Positions 61,186-64,000 of a DNA stretch of 64,000 bases are shown here, piece by piece. The position numbers were made by a program, and so were the translations under genes. The notes under the pieces were generated by a model. It searched no databases and was not told where the DNA came from. It worked only from the letters and a program-made list of their open reading frames with translations. How positions within the stretch are numbered: position 1 is the stretch's first letter; every line of letters begins with the position of its first letter. The stretch spans positions 124,001 through 188,000 of the forward strand of contig NZ_NKYF01000006.1 of the NCBI RefSeq assembly GCF_002262885.1. The letters run 5' to 3'. This DNA comes from Pseudonocardia sp. MH-G8 (GTDB lineage: Bacteria; Actinomycetota; Actinomycetes; Mycobacteriales; Pseudonocardiaceae).

Positions 61186-61240
61186 TTGCAGCAGAGCCAC
61201 TCTCACGCCTCGTGGTTGCGTGAGAGTGGCTCTGCTGCAA
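61186..61240. terminator. Long perfect hairpin before the sdhB end
   Basis: Perfect 23-bp arms (61186-61208 and 61218-61240) with a 9-nt loop lie between the ends of a plus gene (61172) and sdhB (minus, 61247). It acts as a bidirectional terminator; compare the 25-bp stem at 5680. Confidence 0.75.
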
Positions 61241-61246
61241 TGCCGG

Positions 61247-62005
61247 CTACGCCTCGGAGCGCTTGAAGATCTTGCTGCCGAGCCAGACCAGCGGGTCGTA
61301 CTTGCGGTCGACCACGCGCTCCTTGAGCGGGATCAGCGCGTTGTCAGTGATCTTGATGTGCTCGGGGCAGACCTCGGTGCAGCACTTGGTGATGTTGCAG
61401 TAGCCCAGGCCGTGCTCGTCCTGGGCGTCGTCGGCACGCCGGTCGGCCGCGTCGAGGGGGTGCATGTCGAGCTCCGCCACGCGCATCAGGTAGCGCGGCC
61501 CGGCGAAGTTCTCCTTGTTCTCCTCGTGGTCGCGCACCACGTGGCAGGTGTTCTGGCACAGGTAGCACTCGATGCACTTGCGGAACTCCTGGCTCCGCTC
61601 GACGTCGACCTGCTGCATCCGGTACTCCCCCGGCGCCAGGTCGGGCGGCGGGGCGAAGCTCGGGATCTCGCGGGCCTTCGTGTAGTTGAACGACACGTCG
61701 GTGACGAGGTCGCGGATCACCGGGAACGTGCGCAGCGGCGTGACCGTGATGACCTCCTCCTCGGTGAAGGTGGACATCCGGGTCATGCACGCCAGCCGCG
61801 GCCTGCCGTTGATCTCCACGCTGCACGAGCCGCACTTGCCGGCCTTGCAGTTCCAGCGCACGGCGAGGTCCTGGGCCTGCGTCTGCTGCAGCCGGTGGAT
61901 GATGTCGAGGACGACCTCGCCCTCGTTGACCTCCACCGGGTAGTCGACGAGCTCGCCCTTCTCGTCGTCGCCCCGCCACACGCGGAAGTGCGCGTCGTAA
62001 CTCAT
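61247..62005 (-). CDS. sdhB: Succinate dehydrogenase iron-sulfur subunit
   Basis: 252 residues. The [2Fe-2S] ligands lie in CKAGKCGSCSVEINGRPRLA near 55. The [4Fe-4S]/[3Fe-4S] ligands lie in CIECYLCQNTCHVVRD near 140 and NITKCCTEVCPEHIKITDNA near 200. It passes electrons from SdhA to the quinone site. ATG overlaps the sdhA stop by 4 bp. The length and order fit the Sdh1 type (Rv0247c-Rv0249c) of mycobacteria. Confidence 0.96.
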   Translation of the reverse strand: MSYDAHFRVWRGDDEKGELVDYPVEVNEGEVVLDIIHRLQQTQAQDLAVRWNCKAGKCGSCSVEINGRPRLACMTRMSTFTEEEVITVTPLRTFPVIRDLVTDVSFNYTKAREIPSFAPPPDLAPGEYRMQQVDVERSQEFRKCIECYLCQNTCHVVRDHEENKENFAGPRYLMRVAELDMHPLDAADRRADDAQDEHGLGYCNITKCCTEVCPEHIKITDNALIPLKERVVDRKYDPLVWLGSKIFKRSEA

Positions 62006-63918
62006 GCCGTCTCCCCTGCCGCGCCGGCGCGGTGCCCGCCCAGCTCCTCGCCGGTGTAGTACTTCTTCAGCTCGTCCATCTCGAACAGGTCCAGCAGCTC
62101 GGGCCGCATCGGCACCTGCTCCTGCCGCACCAGCCTCACGTCGTCCTCACCCTCGGCCGACAGCACCAGCAGTAGGTGCCGCCAGTCGGCGTCCATCACC
62201 GGGTAGTCGTCGCGGGTGTGCCCGCCGCGGCTCTCCTGCCGCTCCTGCGCCGCCTTCGCGACGCACAGCGAGACCAGCAGCATGTTGCGCAGGTCCAGCG
62301 CGAGGTGCCAGCCGGGGTTGAACGCGCGGCCACCCTCGACCGCGACCGTCTTCGCCCGGGCCGCGATGTCCTGCACCGCCTTGAGCGCCTGCTCCATCTC
62401 GTCGGCCTTGCGGATGATGCCGACCAGGTCGTTCATCGTCTTCTGGAGCTCCAGCTGCACGACGAACGGGTTCTCGCCGCCCTCGGCGGCGTTCGCGAAC
62501 GGCAGCAGCGCGCGTTCCTGCGCCGCCGTGACGTCGTCGATGCGCACCGCGGGCCGCACGCCCGCGAGCCCGTCGACGTACGCGGCAGCACCCGCACCGG
62601 CCCGGCGGCCGAACACCAGCAGGTCCGACAGCGAGTTGCCGCCGAGCCGGTTGGAGCCGTGCATGCCGCCGGCGACCTCACCCGCGGCGAACAGCCCGGG
62701 CACCTTCGACATCGCCGAGTCCGGCTCGACCTCCACCCCGCCCATCACGTAGTGGCAGGTGGGGCCGACCTCCATCGGCTCCTTCGTGATGTCGACGTCG
62801 GCCAGCTCCTTGAACTGGTGGTACATCGACGGCAGGCGCTTCTGGATCTCCTCGGGCGAGAGCCGGGAGGCGATGTCGAGGAAAACGCCGCCGTGCGGGC
62901 TGCCCCGGCCGGCCTTGACCTCCGAGTTGATCGCGCGCGCGACCTCGTCACGGGGCAGCAGCTCCGGGGGACGCCGGTTGTTGTCGGCGTCGGTGTACCA
63001 GCGGTCGCCCTCCTCCTCGGTGGTGGCGTACTGGTCCTTGAACACGTCCGGGACGTACTCGAACATGAACCGCTTGCCCTCGGAGTTGCGCAGCACGCCG
63101 CCGTCGCCGCGCACCGACTCCGTGACCAGGATCCCCTTCACCGACGGCGGCCAGACCATGCCCGTCGGGTGGAACTGCAGGAACTCCATGTTGATCAACG
63201 TGGCGCCCGCGCGCAGTGCGAGCGCGTGGCCGTCGCCGGTGTACTCCCAGGAGTTGGACGTGACCTGGTAGCTCTTCCCGACCCCGCCCGTGGCCAGCAC
63301 GATCGCAGGCGCGTCGAAGCGGATCAGGCCACCGGTGGCGCGGTAGTAGCCGAAGCAGCCGGCGATCTTCCCATCGTCCTTGAAGATCTCGGTGATCGTG
63401 GTCTCGTGGAAGACCCGGATGTTGGACTCGTAGTCGCCGGTCTCCCGGTAGTCCTCCTGCTGCAGCGACACCACCTTCTGCTGCAGCGTGCGGATCATCT
63501 CCAGCCCGGTGCGGTCACCGACGTGCGCCAGGCGCGGGTAGGTGTGCCCGCCGAAGTTCCGCTGGCTGATCTTGCCGTCCTTGGTGCGGTCGAACAGCGC
63601 ACCGTAGGTCTCCAGCTCCCAGACGCGGTCCGGTGCCTCCTTGGCGTGGAGCTCGGCCATCCGCCAGTTGTTGAGGAACTTCCCGCCGCGCATGGTGTCG
63701 CGGTAGTGGACCATCCAGTTGTCGTTGGGGTTGACGTTCCCCATCGACGCGGCGCAGCCGCCCTCGGCCATCACCGTGTGCGCCTTGCCGAACAGCGACT
63801 TGGAGATGATGGCGGTGCGCTTGCCCTGCGCCCTGGCCTCGATGGCGGCGCGCAGCCCGGCGCCGCCGGCACCGATCACGACGACGTCGTACTCGTGCCG
63901 CTCGATCTCTTCCGACAT
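62002..63918 (-). CDS. sdhA: Succinate dehydrogenase flavoprotein subunit
   Basis: 638 residues from the ATG at 63918, 5 bp after the upstream stop. FAD-binding start YDVVVIGAGGAGLRAAIEAR, FAD-attachment region SLFGKAHTVMAEGGCAASMG (His), substrate loop with FLQFHPTGMVWPP, and MHGSNRLGGNSLSDLLVFGR near 435. It oxidises succinate to fumarate. The length matches the long Sdh1-type SdhA. Confidence 0.96.
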   Translation of the reverse strand: MSEEIERHEYDVVVIGAGGAGLRAAIEARAQGKRTAIISKSLFGKAHTVMAEGGCAASMGNVNPNDNWMVHYRDTMRGGKFLNNWRMAELHAKEAPDRVWELETYGALFDRTKDGKISQRNFGGHTYPRLAHVGDRTGLEMIRTLQQKVVSLQQEDYRETGDYESNIRVFHETTITEIFKDDGKIAGCFGYYRATGGLIRFDAPAIVLATGGVGKSYQVTSNSWEYTGDGHALALRAGATLINMEFLQFHPTGMVWPPSVKGILVTESVRGDGGVLRNSEGKRFMFEYVPDVFKDQYATTEEEGDRWYTDADNNRRPPELLPRDEVARAINSEVKAGRGSPHGGVFLDIASRLSPEEIQKRLPSMYHQFKELADVDITKEPMEVGPTCHYVMGGVEVEPDSAMSKVPGLFAAGEVAGGMHGSNRLGGNSLSDLLVFGRRAGAGAAAYVDGLAGVRPAVRIDDVTAAQERALLPFANAAEGGENPFVVQLELQKTMNDLVGIIRKADEMEQALKAVQDIAARAKTVAVEGGRAFNPGWHLALDLRNMLLVSLCVAKAAQERQESRGGHTRDDYPVMDADWRHLLLVLSAEGEDDVRLVRQEQVPMRPELLDLFEMDELKKYYTGEELGGHRAGAAGETA

Positions 63919-63923
63919 GTCGA

Positions 63924-64000
63924 TCACCCCACGATCCGCAGGTCGGAGATCCACCCGGCCGAGACGGCCATGATGTAGAAGTCCGTGATGGCCAGCGTCG
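63924..64000 (-). CDS. Succinate dehydrogenase membrane anchor, C-terminal end (partial)
   Basis: Only the last 25 codons are inside the window (FYIMAVSAGWISDLRIVG, then TGA). It ends 5 bp before the sdhA start on the same strand, the place of the Rv0249c-type anchor subunit in Sdh1 operons. The call rests on position. Confidence 0.65.
   Translation of the reverse strand, partial: TLAITDFYIMAVSAGWISDLRIVG

Overview
The window is chromosomal DNA from a high-G+C actinobacterium, most likely Pseudonocardiaceae (Pseudonocardia-like). The evidence is very high G+C with strong third-position G/C, frequent GTG starts, and actinobacterial families such as DUF3052, DUF3145, DUF5997, an HTH-less LysR-type protein and AhpE. 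The genus is inferred from gene content and protein style, not from a database search. No phage, IS element, plasmid gene, CRISPR array or rRNA was found. One tRNA (Val, anticodon UAC) is present.

Region 1 (1-13984) is accessory. It holds the start of a PHP-domain gene, selO, and a truncated MerR gene next to a carboxymuconolactone decarboxylase/ECF41 sigma pair, followed by an intact MerR paralogue. Then come a proline iminopeptidase, a TetR/FAD-monooxygenase pair, an APH-type kinase, a TetR/metallo-hydrolase pair sharing an operator, a DUF5997/LysR-like pair, tRNA-Val, ahpE and a phospholipase-D-like gene.

Region 2 (14090-22914) is core metabolism: DUF3052, aceE (pyruvate dehydrogenase E1), a cold-shock gene, and the type II fatty acid synthase operon fasR-fabD-fabH-acpP-fabF. 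Region 3 (22921-29370) holds a POT peptide transporter, DUF3145, a secreted beta-helix protein, a metallo-beta-lactamase-fold hydrolase and an AGCS amino-acid symporter.

Region 4 (29455-46887) matches the conserved actinobacterial nrdJ-nrdR / lexA / hflX / dapF-miaA / DUF349 / membrane protein-miaB neighbourhood known from mycobacteria. It has been modified here: an AbiEi-like/DUF559 gene bracketed by palindromic repeats is inserted, and only a stub seems to remain of a gene upstream of miaA. Region 5 (47025-57793) holds a TAXI-type binding protein, a TetR-controlled membrane pair including an ABA4-like protein, a two-component system, a glutamate-type ABC importer and an S9 peptidase.

Region 6 (57803-63918 and on to the window end) has a tightly overlapping five-gene operon that looks like thiol-redox maturation machinery around a small Tat-exported six-cysteine protein. 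It resembles parts of a methylamine-dehydrogenase locus but lacks a heavy chain, and its membrane gene carries an in-frame TGA. A small acidic-protein gene and the succinate dehydrogenase genes (sdhB, sdhA and a partial membrane anchor) follow.

The most unusual signals are this operon, a family of four 60-bp palindromic repeats, the duplicated/truncated MerR pair around an ECF41 module with paired divergent promoters, and fasR, which lacks a normal start codon at its natural N-terminus.
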